In this document: piece after piece, positions 9,748 through 21,750 of the stretch
How the letters are laid out: every line of letters begins with the position of its first letter
Position numbering within the stretch: the first letter of the stretch is position 1
Source of the DNA: [Bacillus] selenitireducens MLS10
Lineage (GTDB): Bacteria > Bacillota > Bacilli > Bacillales > Salisediminibacteriaceae
NCBI RefSeq assembly: GCF_000093085.1
Contig: NC_014219.1
Span: 806,001-870,000 of the forward strand
Length of the DNA: 64,000 nucleotides
Reading direction: 5' to 3'
Made by a program: the position numbers and the translations under genes
The notes under the pieces: generated by a model
What the model saw: only the letters and a program-made list of their open reading frames with translations
What the model was told of the DNA's origin: nothing
Databases searched by the model: none

Positions 9748-10461
9748 ATGATGAAATCCTACCATGAATGGCGGCATGTGTTTAAACTCGATCCCGCCAA
9801 AGCGCTTTCCGATGAAGATCTTGAAGCCGTCTGTGAATCGGGGACGGACGCGGTGATCATCGGGGGAAGCACCGATGTCACGGACGAGAATACATTGGAG
9901 ATGCTGATGCGTGTCCGCCGCTACAGCGTCGCGGCAGCCCTTGAAGTCAGCACCATTTCGTCGGTCGTGCCGGGCTTTGATTACTATTTGATTCCGTCGG
10001 TGCTGAATACCCGGCAGGTGACGTTTTTGAACGGTCTGCATCACCGGGCCTTAAAGCAATTCGGACATATGATGCACATGGAAGAAGTCCTCTCGGAAGG
10101 ATACTGCGTGCTGAACCCGGATTCCTCGGTGGCGCAGGTGTCGGATGCGGATACGGACCTCGATGAAGAGGACATCGTGGCCTATGCGCGCATGACGGAT
10201 CAGCTCTTCCATATGCCGATCTTCTATATGGAATACAGCGGGGTCTACGGCGATCCGAAGACGGTTTCCGCGGTGAATGATGTCCTCGGGAAATCCCAGC
10301 TCTTCTACGGCGGCGGCATTGAGAGGCCTGAGCAGGCGGCGGAGATGGCGGCTTATGCAGATACCGTCGTCGTCGGGAATGTGATCTATGACAATCTGAA
10401 ACAGGCGCTTGCCACGGTCAAAGCGGTCAAAGAAGCGAACGGACAGACTCACCAGGCCTGA
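9748..10461 (+). CDS. pcrB: Heptaprenylglyceryl phosphate synthase PcrB
   Basis: 237 residues, a TIM-barrel prenyltransferase of the PcrB/GGGPS family. Bacillus PcrB joins heptaprenyl diphosphate to sn-glycerol-1-phosphate. Recognisable parts are HVFKLDPAK near the start, DAVIIGGSTDVT, PSVLNT, the FYMEYSGVYGDP segment and the phosphate-binding YGGGIERPEQA and DTVVVGNVIY segments. It lies directly upstream of pcrA, the usual Bacillus arrangement. Two ATG codons in a row (9748 and 9751) follow AGGAG at 9731; either may be used. The 160 bases upstream hold no other gene, and TATACT near 9650 may be a promoter -10. Confidence 0.95.
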   Translation: MMKSYHEWRHVFKLDPAKALSDEDLEAVCESGTDAVIIGGSTDVTDENTLEMLMRVRRYSVAAALEVSTISSVVPGFDYYLIPSVLNTRQVTFLNGLHHRALKQFGHMMHMEEVLSEGYCVLNPDSSVAQVSDADTDLDEEDIVAYARMTDQLFHMPIFYMEYSGVYGDPKTVSAVNDVLGKSQLFYGGGIERPEQAAEMAAYADTVVVGNVIYDNLKQALATVKAVKEANGQTHQA

Positions 10462-10624
10462 ATCGGCAACAGGACAACCGGTCGCAGTCGGAGTGCGGCA
10501 TTTTTGCTGCCTCCGATCCTTTGTGTAAGGGGCGAAAACCCGGATGAATGCAGGAAAAAAGCTGTACAGATTGATGTGCGGACGCTACACTGAAAGAAAG
10601 AACAAATGTTTGGATGGTGATACG

Positions 10625-12865
10625 ATGCATGCAATGACGGAAGGATTAAACAAGGAACAGCAGGAAGCGGTGGTGCATAACGAGGGACCGCTGTTGATCA
10701 TGGCCGGTGCAGGCAGTGGCAAGACCCGCGTACTGACGAACCGGATTGCCTACCTGATCGGAGAGAAAGGGGTCCCGCACTGGTCGATTCTTGCTATTAC
10801 GTTTACGAATAAGGCGGCCCGGGAGATGAAGGACCGTGTGAAGAAGAATGTGGGGTATGAGGCCGAGGAGATGTGGATTTCCACGTTCCACTCCATGTGC
10901 GTGCGGATTTTGCGGCGGGATATTGACCGCATCGGCTATAACCGGAATTTCACCATACTTGATGCGTCGGATCAGCTGACGGTGATCAAGCGGATCATCA
11001 AGGAGAAGAACATCGACAAGAAGAAGTTTGATCCCCGGGCCATTCTCGGCATGATCAGCTCGGCGAAGAACGAACTGAAAACGGCCAAAGATTTTGACAA
11101 GACGGCGGCGGGTTACTTCGAACAGGTGGCCTCGACGGTATATGAACAGTATGAGCGTGAACTGAAGCGGAATCAGGCCCTTGACTTTGACGATCTGATC
11201 ATGACGACAATCCGGCTCTTCAACCAGGTGCCGGACGTCCTTGAATACTACCAGCGCCGCTTCCGCTATATCATGGTCGATGAGTACCAGGATACGAACC
11301 ATGCCCAGTACCGCCTCGTCCGGCTCTTGGCAGACCGTCATAAAAACCTGTGTGTCGTCGGGGATTCGGATCAGTCGATTTACCGCTGGCGCGGCGCGGA
11401 CATTGCCAATATCCTCTCCTTTGAGAAGGACTATCCCGATGCAAAGGTCATTCTCCTTGAACAGAACTACCGCTCGACAAAGCGGATTCTCGATGCGGCG
11501 AACCGGGTGATCAGTCACAATTCCGGACGTAAGGACAAGAATCTCTGGACGAACAACGACGGCGGCGAGAAGATCACGTACTACTCGGCCCGAAATGAGC
11601 ACGATGAAGCGGCTTTTATCGTCGATGAGATCCAGAAGAAGCTGTCAGGATCTGAGCTGAAAGCGTCGGATATTGCGATTTTGTACCGAACCAACGCCCA
11701 GTCCCGTGTCCTTGAGGAACTGTTTGTGAAGTCGAACATGGCGTATACGATCGTCGGCGGAACGAAGTTCTACGACCGTAAAGAAATCAAGGATCTCCTT
11801 GCCTACCTGCGACTCGTGGCAAATCCCGATGACGACATCAGCTTCCGCCGGATTGTGAACGTGCCGAAACGGGGCATCGGTCCGACGACGGTGGATAAGC
11901 TGCAGGCATATGCGGACCGGAATGATCTGTCTCTCTTTCAGGCCGTGGCCGAGATCGAACAGGTCGGCTTGAGCGCGCGGTTTACGAATATGCTCCGTAC
12001 GTTTCACGATCAGCTGAGCGGCTGGATTCAGATGCAGGACTACGTCCCGGTTAAGGAGCTCGTCGATGAGCTCCTCGATCAGACGGGATACCGGGAGATG
12101 CTTGAGAATGAGAATACGCTCGAATCCGAAGGCCGTCTTGAGAACATCGAGGAATTTCTGACGGTGGCAGGCGAGTTTGAGGAAGCGAGTGACGACAAGA
12201 CGCTGATTGCGTTCTTGACGGACCTCGCCCTCATTGCTGATATTGACAAGGTGGACGAGGAAGAAGAAGCGGAACATGTGCTGATGATGACGCTGCACTC
12301 GGCGAAGGGGCTCGAGTTCCCGGTCGTCTTTCTGGCAGGGCTTGAAGAAGGGGTCTTCCCCCACAGCTGCAGTCTGATGGAAGAAGCGGAGATGGAAGAA
12401 GAGCGCCGTCTCGCCTATGTGGGGATTACCCGGGCGGAGAAGGAGTTGTATCTGACACGGGCTTCAATGCGGACGATCTTCGGGAAGACGAATATGAACG
12501 CGCCGTCACGTTTTTTGAGTGAGATCCCGGATGAGCTTTTGGCAGAGACGGGATTGAGTCAGGGCAAGACGTCCGCCGCCGACGAACTGCCGTGGATGCA
12601 GCCGTCCGGCTCGTCGAATCGTCCCGTGAACCGGCCTGCGCCGGAGCGTGTGAAAAGGAAGACCGTTACTAAGCCGGTGACGACCAATACCGGTGGAGAC
12701 GGCTTCGCCTGGAACGTCGGCGACAAGGCCGCTCATAAGAAGTGGGGGACCGGCACCGTCGTCAGTACAAAAGGGGAAGGCGAAAACATCGAGCTTGATA
12801 TCGCTTTTCCGGAGATTGGTGTAAAGCGGCTCGCAGCGAGGTTTGCCCCTATCACAAAAGCATGA
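10625..12865 (+). CDS. pcrA: ATP-dependent DNA helicase PcrA (UvrD family)
   Basis: 746 residues, a superfamily 1A 3'-5' helicase needed for repair and for keeping replication forks clear. All motifs are visible: AGAGSGKT (27-34), [20 protein letters not shown], the QNYRST motif, [20 protein letters not shown] and [12 protein letters not shown]. The C-terminal tail ends in a Tudor-like domain ([19 protein letters not shown]) that contacts RNA polymerase in the family. The frame is open further upstream, but that 27-residue extension is unlike PcrA; ATG 10625 follows GGATGGTG. It sits between pcrB and ligA, 16 bases before ligA, so it is probably co-transcribed with ligA. Confidence 0.97.
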   Translation: MHAMTEGLNKEQQEAVVHNEGPLLIMAGAGSGKTRVLTNRIAYLIGEKGVPHWSILAITFTNKAAREMKDRVKKNVGYEAEEMWISTFHSMCVRILRRDIDRIGYNRNFTILDASDQLTVIKRIIKEKNIDKKKFDPRAILGMISSAKNELKTAKDFDKTAAGYFEQVASTVYEQYERELKRNQALDFDDLIMTTIRLFNQVPDVLEYYQRRFRYIMVDEYQDTNHAQYRLVRLLADRHKNLCVVGDSDQSIYRWRGADIANILSFEKDYPDAKVILLEQNYRSTKRILDAANRVISHNSGRKDKNLWTNNDGGEKITYYSARNEHDEAAFIVDEIQKKLSGSELKASDIAILYRTNAQSRVLEELFVKSNMAYTIVGGTKFYDRKEIKDLLAYLRLVANPDDDISFRRIVNVPKRGIGPTTVDKLQAYADRNDLSLFQAVAEIEQVGLSARFTNMLRTFHDQLSGWIQMQDYVPVKELVDELLDQTGYREMLENENTLESEGRLENIEEFLTVAGEFEEASDDKTLIAFLTDLALIADIDKVDEEEEAEHVLMMTLHSAKGLEFPVVFLAGLEEGVFPHSCSLMEEAEMEEERRLAYVGITRAEKELYLTRASMRTIFGKTNMNAPSRFLSEIPDELLAETGLSQGKTSAADELPWMQPSGSSNRPVNRPAPERVKRKTVTKPVTTNTGGDGFAWNVGDKAAHKKWGTGTVVSTKGEGENIELDIAFPEIGVKRLAARFAPITKA

Positions 12866-12872
12866 GGAGTGA

Positions 12873-14888
<2,016 letters not shown>

Positions 14889-14983
14889 AGATTGAGACCA
14901 TCGGCGACTGGCCGGGTGCGGCGATTTGTGAGAAAATAGCCGGAGTATGGAAATCGGAACAAGGCAGATAGGGGAATGATCGA

Positions 14984-16222
14984 ATGAAGAACGTGATGAT
15001 GACGGTGACGGGCCTCCTGGTCCTTCTGATGCTCGGGGGCTGTCTCCCTCAGAACGGAGAGGAAGAGGAACAGGAAGTCATCGTGGTGGAAGATACAGAA
15101 GAGGGTGAGACCGAGTTCGGCTTCACGCCGACGGTCGACTCAGACGGCGTCTATTTCCGAACGGTCCTTCAGGACGGCGTGTATTTCAGAAGCGATGCCC
15201 GGGGGGCTGTGAACGATGCCTTTAATAACCGGGTTGACCTCGATCAGCTCGAAACCGGTCTCATGGAGATCGCATCCGGCTTTTATTCACCGGACGATTT
15301 TTATTTGACGGAAGGGCAGCACCTGTCCGGGAACCTCATCAACAGCTGGCTGAACCGGGCGAACCCCCTCGATCAGACGACGGAGAACGACGAGGGGGAA
15401 GCGGTGTATGACCCGGGTCCCGGTCTGAATCCGGGTGTGGCTGAAGAAAATCCGGGAAGCGTCGAAGCACAGGCGGATCAGATGAGGGAAGCTCCCCTCA
15501 TGATTTCGCACATTATGGAACATAATTACTGGACCGGAAGCGGAGAAGACGGTGTTGAACTTGAGGGGATCGTCATCGGGATCGGTCTTCGAGCCGTGTA
15601 TTATTTCAATACGCGAAACGAAGACGGCACGATCAATTTCTATGAACAGACCCTCGACCGTGAAGAGGTCCAGGCATACGGGCGCGAACAGGCCCAGGTC
15701 ATTTTGAACCGGTTGCGAAGCGAGAGTTTTGAGAGCATTCCGAATGATGTGCCGATCACATTCGCCCTCTATCAGGAAGAGCCGAGAGGAGCCGTTGCTC
15801 CGGGGGGCTTTACGGCGATGACGCATGTGGCGGGCGGTTCCCTGCAAATTGACGGCTGGGAAACGGTGAATGAGCGCTTTGTGGTCTTCCCGTCGGGTGA
15901 AGCGAGGAGCTATGACGCCAATCTGGCCAATCAGATGAGCCAGTTCCGTGAAGAGACGGAAGACTTTTTTGACCGGAAGATCGGTGCAGTCGGGACGGCC
16001 CGTTACCGGGATGACATTCTTGAAGAGATGACGATTGAACTGAATCTGCAGTCTCACGGTCAGGCAGAGATCATCGCCCTCAGCCAGTTTATTTCAGACC
16101 GGCTGGCCGAGCTGATCACCGTACAGGTGCCGGTCAGGGTGTACATTGAGTCCGTGAGCGGCATGGAAGCGATCATTATCCAGCATCCGGACGAAGAACC
16201 GTTTATGCATATTCTTCGATAA
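14984..16222 (+). CDS. camS: CamS family lipoprotein
   Basis: 412 residues. The N terminus is a lipoprotein signal: a basic start, a hydrophobic stretch and lipobox LGGC, with Cys20 the predicted lipidated residue. An acidic linker follows (EEEEQEVIVVEDTEEG), then the CamS domain. In enterococci and staphylococci the CamS signal peptide can be processed into a sex-pheromone peptide, and the protein itself is exported to the outer face of the membrane; what the mature protein does is not known. It lies 95 bases after ligA, as in other bacilli, and is followed by a terminator that separates it from gatCAB. Confidence 0.93.
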   Translation: MKNVMMTVTGLLVLLMLGGCLPQNGEEEEQEVIVVEDTEEGETEFGFTPTVDSDGVYFRTVLQDGVYFRSDARGAVNDAFNNRVDLDQLETGLMEIASGFYSPDDFYLTEGQHLSGNLINSWLNRANPLDQTTENDEGEAVYDPGPGLNPGVAEENPGSVEAQADQMREAPLMISHIMEHNYWTGSGEDGVELEGIVIGIGLRAVYYFNTRNEDGTINFYEQTLDREEVQAYGREQAQVILNRLRSESFESIPNDVPITFALYQEEPRGAVAPGGFTAMTHVAGGSLQIDGWETVNERFVVFPSGEARSYDANLANQMSQFREETEDFFDRKIGAVGTARYRDDILEEMTIELNLQSHGQAEIIALSQFISDRLAELITVQVPVRVYIESVSGMEAIIIQHPDEEPFMHILR

Positions 16223-16232
16223 AGAATCTTTT

Positions 16233-16269
16233 ACCTGCGTTCAGGCGACTCCTGGATGCAGGTTTTTTC
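16233..16269 (+). terminator. Terminator after camS
   Basis: An ACCTGC...GCAGGT stem with additional pairing inside (TCAGG/CCTGGA) and a following T run (TTTTTT). Confidence 0.8.
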
Positions 16270-16324
16270 TTGTTTCTTTTTGAGGTGTTTTTCCAAAAAT
16301 AAAGAGCAGAAACACGGTGATACG

Positions 16325-16353
16325 TTGCCGGGACAAAGGTTCTCTGATATAGT
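16325..16353 (+). promoter_or_regulatory. Probable SigA promoter of gatCAB
   Basis: TTGCCG, a 17-base spacer and TATAGT, about 100 bases before gatC and after the camS terminator. Confidence 0.5.
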
Positions 16354-16456
16354 TTGAAAGGTAGTGAATCGTTACACGGACAGGGAGTGGGCGTTTGTTT
16401 TCCTCTGTCTGAATAAGACTGAATCATTTGACATTTTTAGATGGAGGTGTGCTGGT

Positions 16457-16747
16457 ATGGCACGAATTACGAGAGAGCAGGTGGAGCATGTTGCGGGACT
16501 GGCGCGACTGTCTTTTTCTGAAGCGGAGAAAGAAGCCTTTACCGATCAGCTCGACAAGATCATTGAATTTTCCGAGCTGCTTAATGAAGTGAACACCGAT
16601 GACGTGGAACCGACGTCCCACGCCATTGATGTACAGAACGTCCTGCGTGACGACGAGGTAACCCCTTCCCCTGCAAGTAAGGAATCGATGAAAAATGCAC
16701 CGGATCAGGCGGAGGGCCAATACAGGGTTCCGTCTGTCCTGGACTGA
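16457..16747 (+). CDS. gatC: Aspartyl/glutamyl-tRNA amidotransferase subunit C
   Basis: 96 residues, the usual GatC size. GatC holds the GatA amidase and GatB together in the complex that turns Glu-tRNA(Gln) (and Asp-tRNA(Asn)) into the correctly charged form. The family pattern is seen: [19 protein letters not shown], the central helix region, DDVEPTSHA and the C-terminal [10 protein letters not shown]. The frame is open 93 bases upstream, but ATG 16457 follows GGAGGTG and gives the family N terminus. First gene of the gatCAB operon. Confidence 0.95.
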   Translation: MARITREQVEHVAGLARLSFSEAEKEAFTDQLDKIIEFSELLNEVNTDDVEPTSHAIDVQNVLRDDEVTPSPASKESMKNAPDQAEGQYRVPSVLD

Positions 16748-16761
16748 TGAAGGAGGCTCCT

Positions 16762-18231
16762 ATGGAACAATCTGTGAAAGTACTGCATGATCAGCTGCGT
16801 AACGGTGAGACAACCGTCCGGACGATTGTGGACGGTTTTATTGCGCGAATTAAGGAAGTGGATGGCGATGTCGGGGCATTCCTCCGCATCGATGAACGGG
16901 CTGCCATTGAAAAGGCGGAAGCACTCGATGAACAGCTTGAAAAGGGTGATCTCTCTGTCGATGAGGCGCTGTTCGGTTTGCCTGTCGGGATCAAGGACAA
17001 CATCGTGACGAAAGGGATGAAGACGACGTGTGCGTCTCAGCTTCTCGATAATTTTGAACCGATTCACGATGCAACAGTGGTGGAGAAGCTTGCAAAAACA
17101 GAAGCCATCGCTGTCGGCAAGCTTAATATGGATGAGTTTGCGATGGGTTCTTCCAATGAAAATTCAAGCTATCATCCGGTGAGAAATCCGTGGGATCTGA
17201 CCCGGGTGCCTGGGGGATCAAGCGGCGGATCCGCCGCGGCTGTCGCAGCGGGAGAAGTCCCGTACACACTCGGCTCGGATACAGGCGGTTCCATCCGTGA
17301 ACCGGCGGCCTACTGCGGTGTGACCGGGATGAAGCCTACATACGGCCGCGTATCGCGGTTCGGGCTCGTGGCCTTTGCGTCGTCGCTCGATCAGATCGGG
17401 CCCCTGACGAGAAACGCCGAAGACAATGCCCTCGTCCTGCAGGCGATTGCCGGCTACGACAAGCGGGATTCCACGAGTGCGAACGTGGCGGTTCCGGACT
17501 TCTCAAAAGACCTGAACGCGGGTGTCAAAGGACTGAAGGTGGCCGTACCGAAAGAATACCTCGGCGAAGGCGTCGATGAAGGCGTCAAAGCCCAGGTGAC
17601 AGAAGCCATTGAGGAACTGAAGAAGCAGGGGGCCGTATGTGAAGAAGTCTCCCTGCCGCATTCCAAGTATGCCACGGCAGCCTACTACCTGATTTCTTCC
17701 TCGGAAGCGTCGGCGAACCTCGCCCGCTTTGACGGGATCCGCTACGGCGTGCGTAAAGAGGGGGAGAACCTCCTTGATACGTACAGGCAGTCGAGAAGCG
17801 AAGGCTTCGGTGACGAAGTGAAGCGGCGGATTATGCTCGGGACATTCGCCTTAAGCTCCGGCTATTACGACGCTTATTACGACAAAGCCCAGCGGGTGAG
17901 AACGCTCATCAAGCAGGACTTTGAGAAGCTGTTTGAGACGTACGATGTCATCGTCGGCCCGACGGCTCCGACAGTCGCCTTTAAGATCGGCGAGCAGGTG
18001 GACGATCCGCTGACGATGTACGCCAACGATATTATGACGGTGCCGATGAACCTCGCAGGTGTCCCGGCCATCAGTATCCCGTGCGGCTTCAGTGAAGGCA
18101 TGCCTGTCGGGCTGCAGATCATAGGCAAGCACTTCGATGAAGCGATGCTGTACCGTGTGGCTCACGCCTACCAGCAGGTAACCGACCACCATCAGATGGA
18201 ACCGGCACTGAAAGGAGGGACTTCACAATGA
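16762..18231 (+). CDS. gatA: Aspartyl/glutamyl-tRNA amidotransferase subunit A
   Basis: 489 residues. GatA is the glutaminase/amidase subunit that releases ammonia and passes it to GatB. The amidase-signature triad is present: Lys78 in GIKDN, Ser153 in [10 protein letters not shown], and Ser177 in [13 protein letters not shown] start at 16747 would overlap the gatC stop but would place the strong AAGGAGG (16749-16755) inside the gene, so ATG 16762 is preferred. The gene ends overlapping gatB by four bases, which suggests translational coupling. Confidence 0.96.
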   Translation: MEQSVKVLHDQLRNGETTVRTIVDGFIARIKEVDGDVGAFLRIDERAAIEKAEALDEQLEKGDLSVDEALFGLPVGIKDNIVTKGMKTTCASQLLDNFEPIHDATVVEKLAKTEAIAVGKLNMDEFAMGSSNENSSYHPVRNPWDLTRVPGGSSGGSAAAVAAGEVPYTLGSDTGGSIREPAAYCGVTGMKPTYGRVSRFGLVAFASSLDQIGPLTRNAEDNALVLQAIAGYDKRDSTSANVAVPDFSKDLNAGVKGLKVAVPKEYLGEGVDEGVKAQVTEAIEELKKQGAVCEEVSLPHSKYATAAYYLISSSEASANLARFDGIRYGVRKEGENLLDTYRQSRSEGFGDEVKRRIMLGTFALSSGYYDAYYDKAQRVRTLIKQDFEKLFETYDVIVGPTAPTVAFKIGEQVDDPLTMYANDIMTVPMNLAGVPAISIPCGFSEGMPVGLQIIGKHFDEAMLYRVAHAYQQVTDHHQMEPALKGGTSQ

Positions 18232-19667
18232 GCGAATTCGAAACGGTCATCGGCCTTGAAGTCCACGTAGAACTGAAAACCAATTCTAAAATCTTTTGCG
18301 GCTGTTCCACCTCGTTTGGGGCAGAGCCGAATGCCAATACATGCCCTGTCTGCCTCGGTCATCCCGGGGTCCTGCCGGTACTGAACCGTCAGGCCGTCGA
18401 CTTTGCGATGAAGGCGGCAATGGCCATCAACTGTGAGATCGCCGACGTGACGAAGTTTGACCGGAAGAACTATTTCTACCCGGACAGCCCGAAGGCGTAT
18501 CAGATCTCCCAGTATGACAAGCCGATCGGGGAGAACGGCTATATCGATATCGAAGTGAACGGGGAAACGAAGCGCATCGGCATCACCCGACTGCATCTTG
18601 AAGAGGATGCCGGAAAGCTGACCCACGTCGAAGGGGCCGATCCGCATACCCTCGTCGACTACAACCGGGTCGGAACGCCGCTTGTGGAGATCGTCAGTGA
18701 ACCGGATATCCGCACGCCTGAAGAGGCCTATGCCTATCTCGAAAAACTGAAAGCGATCATTCAGTATACGGAAGTCTCAGACTGCAAGATGGAGGAGGGT
18801 TCGCTTCGCTGTGATGCGAACATTTCGATCCGGCCTTACGGACAGGATGAGTTCGGCACGAAGACGGAGCTGAAGAACCTGAACTCCTTTGCCCATGTCC
18901 AAAAAGGATTGGAGCATGAAGAAAAGCGGCAGGCAGACGTTATTAGCGGGGGCGGAGAGATCCTCCAGGAAACCCGCAGGTATGACGAACAGTCGAAGAG
19001 CACGATCCTTATGCGTGTCAAAGAAGGTTCTGATGATTACCGGTATTTCCCCGATCCGGACCTCGTGCAGTATCACCTGGATGCAGAGTGGAAGAAGCGG
19101 GTGAAAAACAGCATCCCTGAACTGCCTGACGCGAGACAGAAGCGCTATGTGGAGGATCTGGATCTCCCGGCCTACGACGCCGGGGTCCTCACCCAGCAAA
19201 AAGCGATGAGTGACTTCTTTGAGCAGGCGATCGCCCAGGGCGGTCCGCCAAAGCAGCTCTCCAACTGGCTCATGGGCGAAGTGAACGCCTACCTGAACCA
19301 GAATGGCAAGGAGATTGAGGACGTGCCGATGACGCCGGAAGCCCTCGTTTCCATGATCGGCATGATCGATAAAGGCACGATCTCTTCGAAGATCGCGAAG
19401 AAAGTGTTCAAGGAGCTCATCGAAAAAGGCGGCGATCCGGAGAAAATCGTCAAGGACAAGGGACTTGTCCAGATCAGCGACGAAGGGGAAATCCGCAAGA
19501 TGGTCAACGACGCCCTTGATCAGAATGAACAGTCCGTTGATGATTTCAAGAACGGAAAAGACAAGGCGATCGGCTTTTTGGTCGGTCAGGTGATGAAAGC
19601 ATCCAAAGGAAAAGCCAATCCGCAGATGGTAAACGAGCTATTGGCAGAAGAAATAAAGAAACGCTAG
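18228..19667 (+). CDS. gatB: Aspartyl/glutamyl-tRNA amidotransferase subunit B
   Basis: 479 residues, full length. GatB binds the mischarged tRNA, activates the side-chain carboxylate with ATP and amidates it with ammonia from GatA. The N-terminal cradle is clear ([20 protein letters not shown], with the Cys-rich zinc/Mg region [20 protein letters not shown] and [10 protein letters not shown]), followed by the helical domain and the C-terminal YqeY-like tail ([18 protein letters not shown]). Its ATG overlaps the gatA stop (ATGA). A terminator follows the stop. Confidence 0.97.
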   Translation: MSEFETVIGLEVHVELKTNSKIFCGCSTSFGAEPNANTCPVCLGHPGVLPVLNRQAVDFAMKAAMAINCEIADVTKFDRKNYFYPDSPKAYQISQYDKPIGENGYIDIEVNGETKRIGITRLHLEEDAGKLTHVEGADPHTLVDYNRVGTPLVEIVSEPDIRTPEEAYAYLEKLKAIIQYTEVSDCKMEEGSLRCDANISIRPYGQDEFGTKTELKNLNSFAHVQKGLEHEEKRQADVISGGGEILQETRRYDEQSKSTILMRVKEGSDDYRYFPDPDLVQYHLDAEWKKRVKNSIPELPDARQKRYVEDLDLPAYDAGVLTQQKAMSDFFEQAIAQGGPPKQLSNWLMGEVNAYLNQNGKEIEDVPMTPEALVSMIGMIDKGTISSKIAKKVFKELIEKGGDPEKIVKDKGLVQISDEGEIRKMVNDALDQNEQSVDDFKNGKDKAIGFLVGQVMKASKGKANPQMVNELLAEEIKKR

Positions 19668-19672
19668 GAGCT

Positions 19673-19702
19673 TGCCCCTGTCCATGATGGACGGGGGCTT
19701 AT
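19673..19702 (+). terminator. Probable terminator after gatB
   Basis: A GCCCC-t-GTCCA stem pairs with TGGAC-g-GGGGC around a three-base loop a few bases after gatB. Only a short T stretch follows, so termination may be partial. Confidence 0.6.
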
Positions 19703-19727
19703 TGCGTCTGAACGCGTTATATGCAGG

Positions 19728-19755
19728 TTGAAGCTGTCTGCCACTGTGGTATACT
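19728..19755 (+). promoter_or_regulatory. SigA-type promoter of the small membrane protein gene
   Basis: TTGAAG, a 16-base spacer and TATACT, about 70 bases before the predicted start. Confidence 0.55.
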
Positions 19756-19825
19756 GACACGCATGTGTGAAAAAACATGACCTGTCTGTACAGGTCGCTA
19801 ATAAGAAAGGCCAGTGATTATAACC

Positions 19826-20251
19826 ATGTCGTTTATCAGTAAGACAGTCAGTATGATCGGACTCGCTATCGGCGTGATCACGATCGTCGCATTCAGTTTG
19901 ACGTTTGTACCTGCAGCGAATGTCGAGGTGCAGTCGTTTACCGCTCTCCTTTGGTTTGCAGGCGGTGTCCTGCTTTGGATCATTCCGCTTCAGGTCATTG
20001 ACGCATTGAAACTTGTCCGAGTCCAGCGCCGGATCCGCCGGATTATTTATCCGTATCTCGTCAATGCCGTCCAGGTCGGGGCTTTCGTCTATTATGTGGT
20101 ACAGCTTGAAGCGAGGGTATCCGGGGTTGTCTTCTCGGGTGTCGGACTGGTGCTCTTTTCCTTTGCCATCGTTCTGATTGCGAGGGGCGTGTACCGCTTG
20201 ATCTCAAGACGCGTTGCCGATGAACTCGGCCCGAGAGTCCGCGTTCAATAA
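19826..20251 (+). CDS. Small four-helix membrane protein, unknown
   Basis: 141 residues from ATG 19826 (a GTG at 19814 is in frame; AAGAAAGG at 19803-19810 is close to the GTG and far from the ATG, so the start is uncertain). Four hydrophobic segments are visible, roughly at 2-24, 37-58, 76-96 and 97-121, with positively charged stretches between helices 2 and 3 (VRVQRRIRRI) and at the C terminus. I do not recognise a family. It has its own promoter and stands alone between gatB and dgkB. A role as a membrane accessory protein is possible but unsupported. Confidence 0.6.
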   Translation: MSFISKTVSMIGLAIGVITIVAFSLTFVPAANVEVQSFTALLWFAGGVLLWIIPLQVIDALKLVRVQRRIRRIIYPYLVNAVQVGAFVYYVVQLEARVSGVVFSGVGLVLFSFAIVLIARGVYRLISRRVADELGPRVRVQ

Positions 20252-20488
20252 AAGTGAAAAAGATCGTAATCAGAAGAAAAGAAGCGAAATCTGAAGAAGG
20301 GGAGAGCTGATCTCCCCTCATCAAATATTCTGAATATTTACAATACACAGTTAATTGAGTATACTTCACCTACAGCAATCAACACACCGGTTGCTGGGAT
20401 ACTTAGAAGAAGGAGGGCAGACCGTCAGAGAATCGCAACCATCATGGCAAAGGATGTGAATCCGATGACGTAGCGTGAGCGAAGCGGA

Positions 20489-20572
20489 ATGGATCATTAC
20501 ATTCTGCGGGGACTGAAAGTTACGCATCACAAGATGATTGCAAAGGAGATGGTTAACGAACATTATGGATAG
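20489..20572 (+). CDS. Possible 27-residue small protein
   Basis: ATG 20489 to TAG 20572 encodes MDHYILRGLK... ending VNEHYG, a short basic peptide. The upstream AAGCGGA is only a weak ribosome site. The main support is the strong terminator 13 bases after the stop, which implies that this stretch is transcribed. It could equally be part of a non-coding RNA. Confidence 0.25.
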   Translation: MDHYILRGLKVTHHKMIAKEMVNEHYG

Positions 20573-20584
20573 TGACTTAACAAC

Positions 20585-20634
20585 TTAGCGGCCCACCGCA
20601 TCCTTAACTGAAGGACGGTGGAGCCGCTTTTGTG
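20585..20634 (+). terminator. Strong terminator upstream of dgkB
   Basis: AGCGGC-cc-ACCGCATCCTT pairs with AAGGACGGTGGAGCCGCT around a five-base loop and is followed by TTTT. No gene with a clear start lies ahead of it within 300 bases. Confidence 0.8.
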
Positions 20635-20764
20635 TGTGTCCAGGCATCTTTCGCCCACAGACTTGTCTTCAGTGATTCCGGTTTCCCTCACAGGGCTATT
20701 GCTTTTCAGCGGTTGAAAAAATGTGTATACTGAAGATGGAAATAACGGGAAACGGGGTGATGGA

Positions 20765-21694
20765 ATGAAGCGGGCAAGGCTCATTTATAATCCGTCTTCA
20801 GGACGGGAACAGGTGAAGAAATACTTGCCATACATACTCGAGAATCTCGAGAAATCGGGCTATGAAGCATCTGCCCATGCAACGACAGGGAAGGACTGCG
20901 CCACAAAGGCGGCAAGAACGGCCTGCGAACGCGGCTTTGATCTGATCATCGCAGCCGGCGGGGACGGAACGATCAACGAGGTCGTGCAGGGCATGGTCAA
21001 TCAGGAGCACCGGCCGGCTCTCGGGATTCTCCCAGGGGGGACGACGAATGATTTTGCCCGGGCACTGAATCTGCCGAAGACCATACCCGGCGCGTGCAAG
21101 GTCATCGTTGAGGGAAGACGGGTCACGTCGGATGTCGGCCAGGTCGGCGATGCATCGTTTATTAATATTGCTGCAGGCGGGACATTGACGGAGCTCACTT
21201 ATGAAGTGCCGAGCCGCCTGAAGACGATGATCGGTCAGCTCGCCTATTACGTCAAAGGCTTCGAAAAACTGCCCCGCATCAAACCCGTGGACGTCACGAT
21301 TCACTATGACGGTGAGGTGTTTGAAGGCGAGATCATGCTCTTTCTCGTTGCCAATACGAATTCCGTCGGCGGCTTTGAGAAGCTCGCCCCGAATGCGACG
21401 ATCAACGACGGCAAGTTTGATATGCTGATTCTGAAGAAAACGAACCTTGCTGATGCGGTGCGGGTCGTGACCGCTGCTCTTCGCGGCGAGCATATTTCCG
21501 ATGACCGGGTCATTTACACCCAGGCGTCGGAGATCCTGATTGAACCGAAAGAAGAGATGCTTTTGAATCTCGACGGCGAATACGGGGGCAAGCTCCCGAG
21601 CCGCTTCGTTAATCTGAAGGGCCATATTGATCTGATGCTGCCGAATGAACACCTCGCCTGCCTCGGGGAGAAGAATCCCCTTGAAGACGACTGA
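20765..21694 (+). CDS. dgkB: Diacylglycerol kinase DgkB
   Basis: 309 residues of the DAGK catalytic family. The enzyme phosphorylates diacylglycerol so that it re-enters phospholipid synthesis; it is essential in B. subtilis because lipoteichoic acid synthesis releases diacylglycerol. Seen motifs are RLIYNPSSG at the N terminus, the nucleotide-binding AAGGDGTINEVVQG, LGILPGGTTNDFARAL, and the C-terminal NLDGEYGG segment. ATG 20765 follows GGGGTGATGG; the longer frame upstream lacks family similarity. In B. subtilis dgkB is directly followed by rlmCD; here about 9 kb of other genes lie between them. Confidence 0.95.
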   Translation: MKRARLIYNPSSGREQVKKYLPYILENLEKSGYEASAHATTGKDCATKAARTACERGFDLIIAAGGDGTINEVVQGMVNQEHRPALGILPGGTTNDFARALNLPKTIPGACKVIVEGRRVTSDVGQVGDASFINIAAGGTLTELTYEVPSRLKTMIGQLAYYVKGFEKLPRIKPVDVTIHYDGEVFEGEIMLFLVANTNSVGGFEKLAPNATINDGKFDMLILKKTNLADAVRVVTAALRGEHISDDRVIYTQASEILIEPKEEMLLNLDGEYGGKLPSRFVNLKGHIDLMLPNEHLACLGEKNPLEDD

Positions 21695-21699
21695 ACAAT

Positions 21700-21734
21700 A
21701 AAAGGAACCGGGACGTCTTGTCCCGGTTCCTTTT
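21700..21734. terminator. Bidirectional terminator between dgkB and the DUF948 gene
   Basis: A perfect 15-bp inverted repeat (AAAAGGAACCGGGAC and its complement) with a five-base loop, and with A and T runs on its two outer sides. Confidence 0.9.
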
Positions 21735-21750
21735 GCAGGTAATGTCTTTA

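Larger units (their letters stand above)
20252..20764. other. 513-base gap with a hairpin, a short ORF and a strong terminator
   Basis: No gene of normal length is seen. A GGGGAGA/TCTCCCC hairpin lies at 20299-20317 with no T run after it. AGAAGGAGGG at 20407-20416 is a strong Shine-Dalgarno look-alike without a start codon at the proper distance. A 27-codon frame (20489-20572) and a strong terminator (20585-20634) follow, which suggests a short transcript, perhaps a small RNA or small protein. TTTTCA and TATACT, 17 bases apart near 20715-20743, may be the dgkB promoter. Confidence 0.5.

Noticed and set aside
10544-10624. N-terminal extension of PcrA
   Set aside because: It does not look like PcrA, and ATG 10625 has a ribosome site and the normal start.
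19814-19825. GTG 19814 as start of the small membrane protein
   Set aside because: Not firmly excluded; the ribosome-like site is only about three bases away from it, so ATG 19826 was listed with a note.
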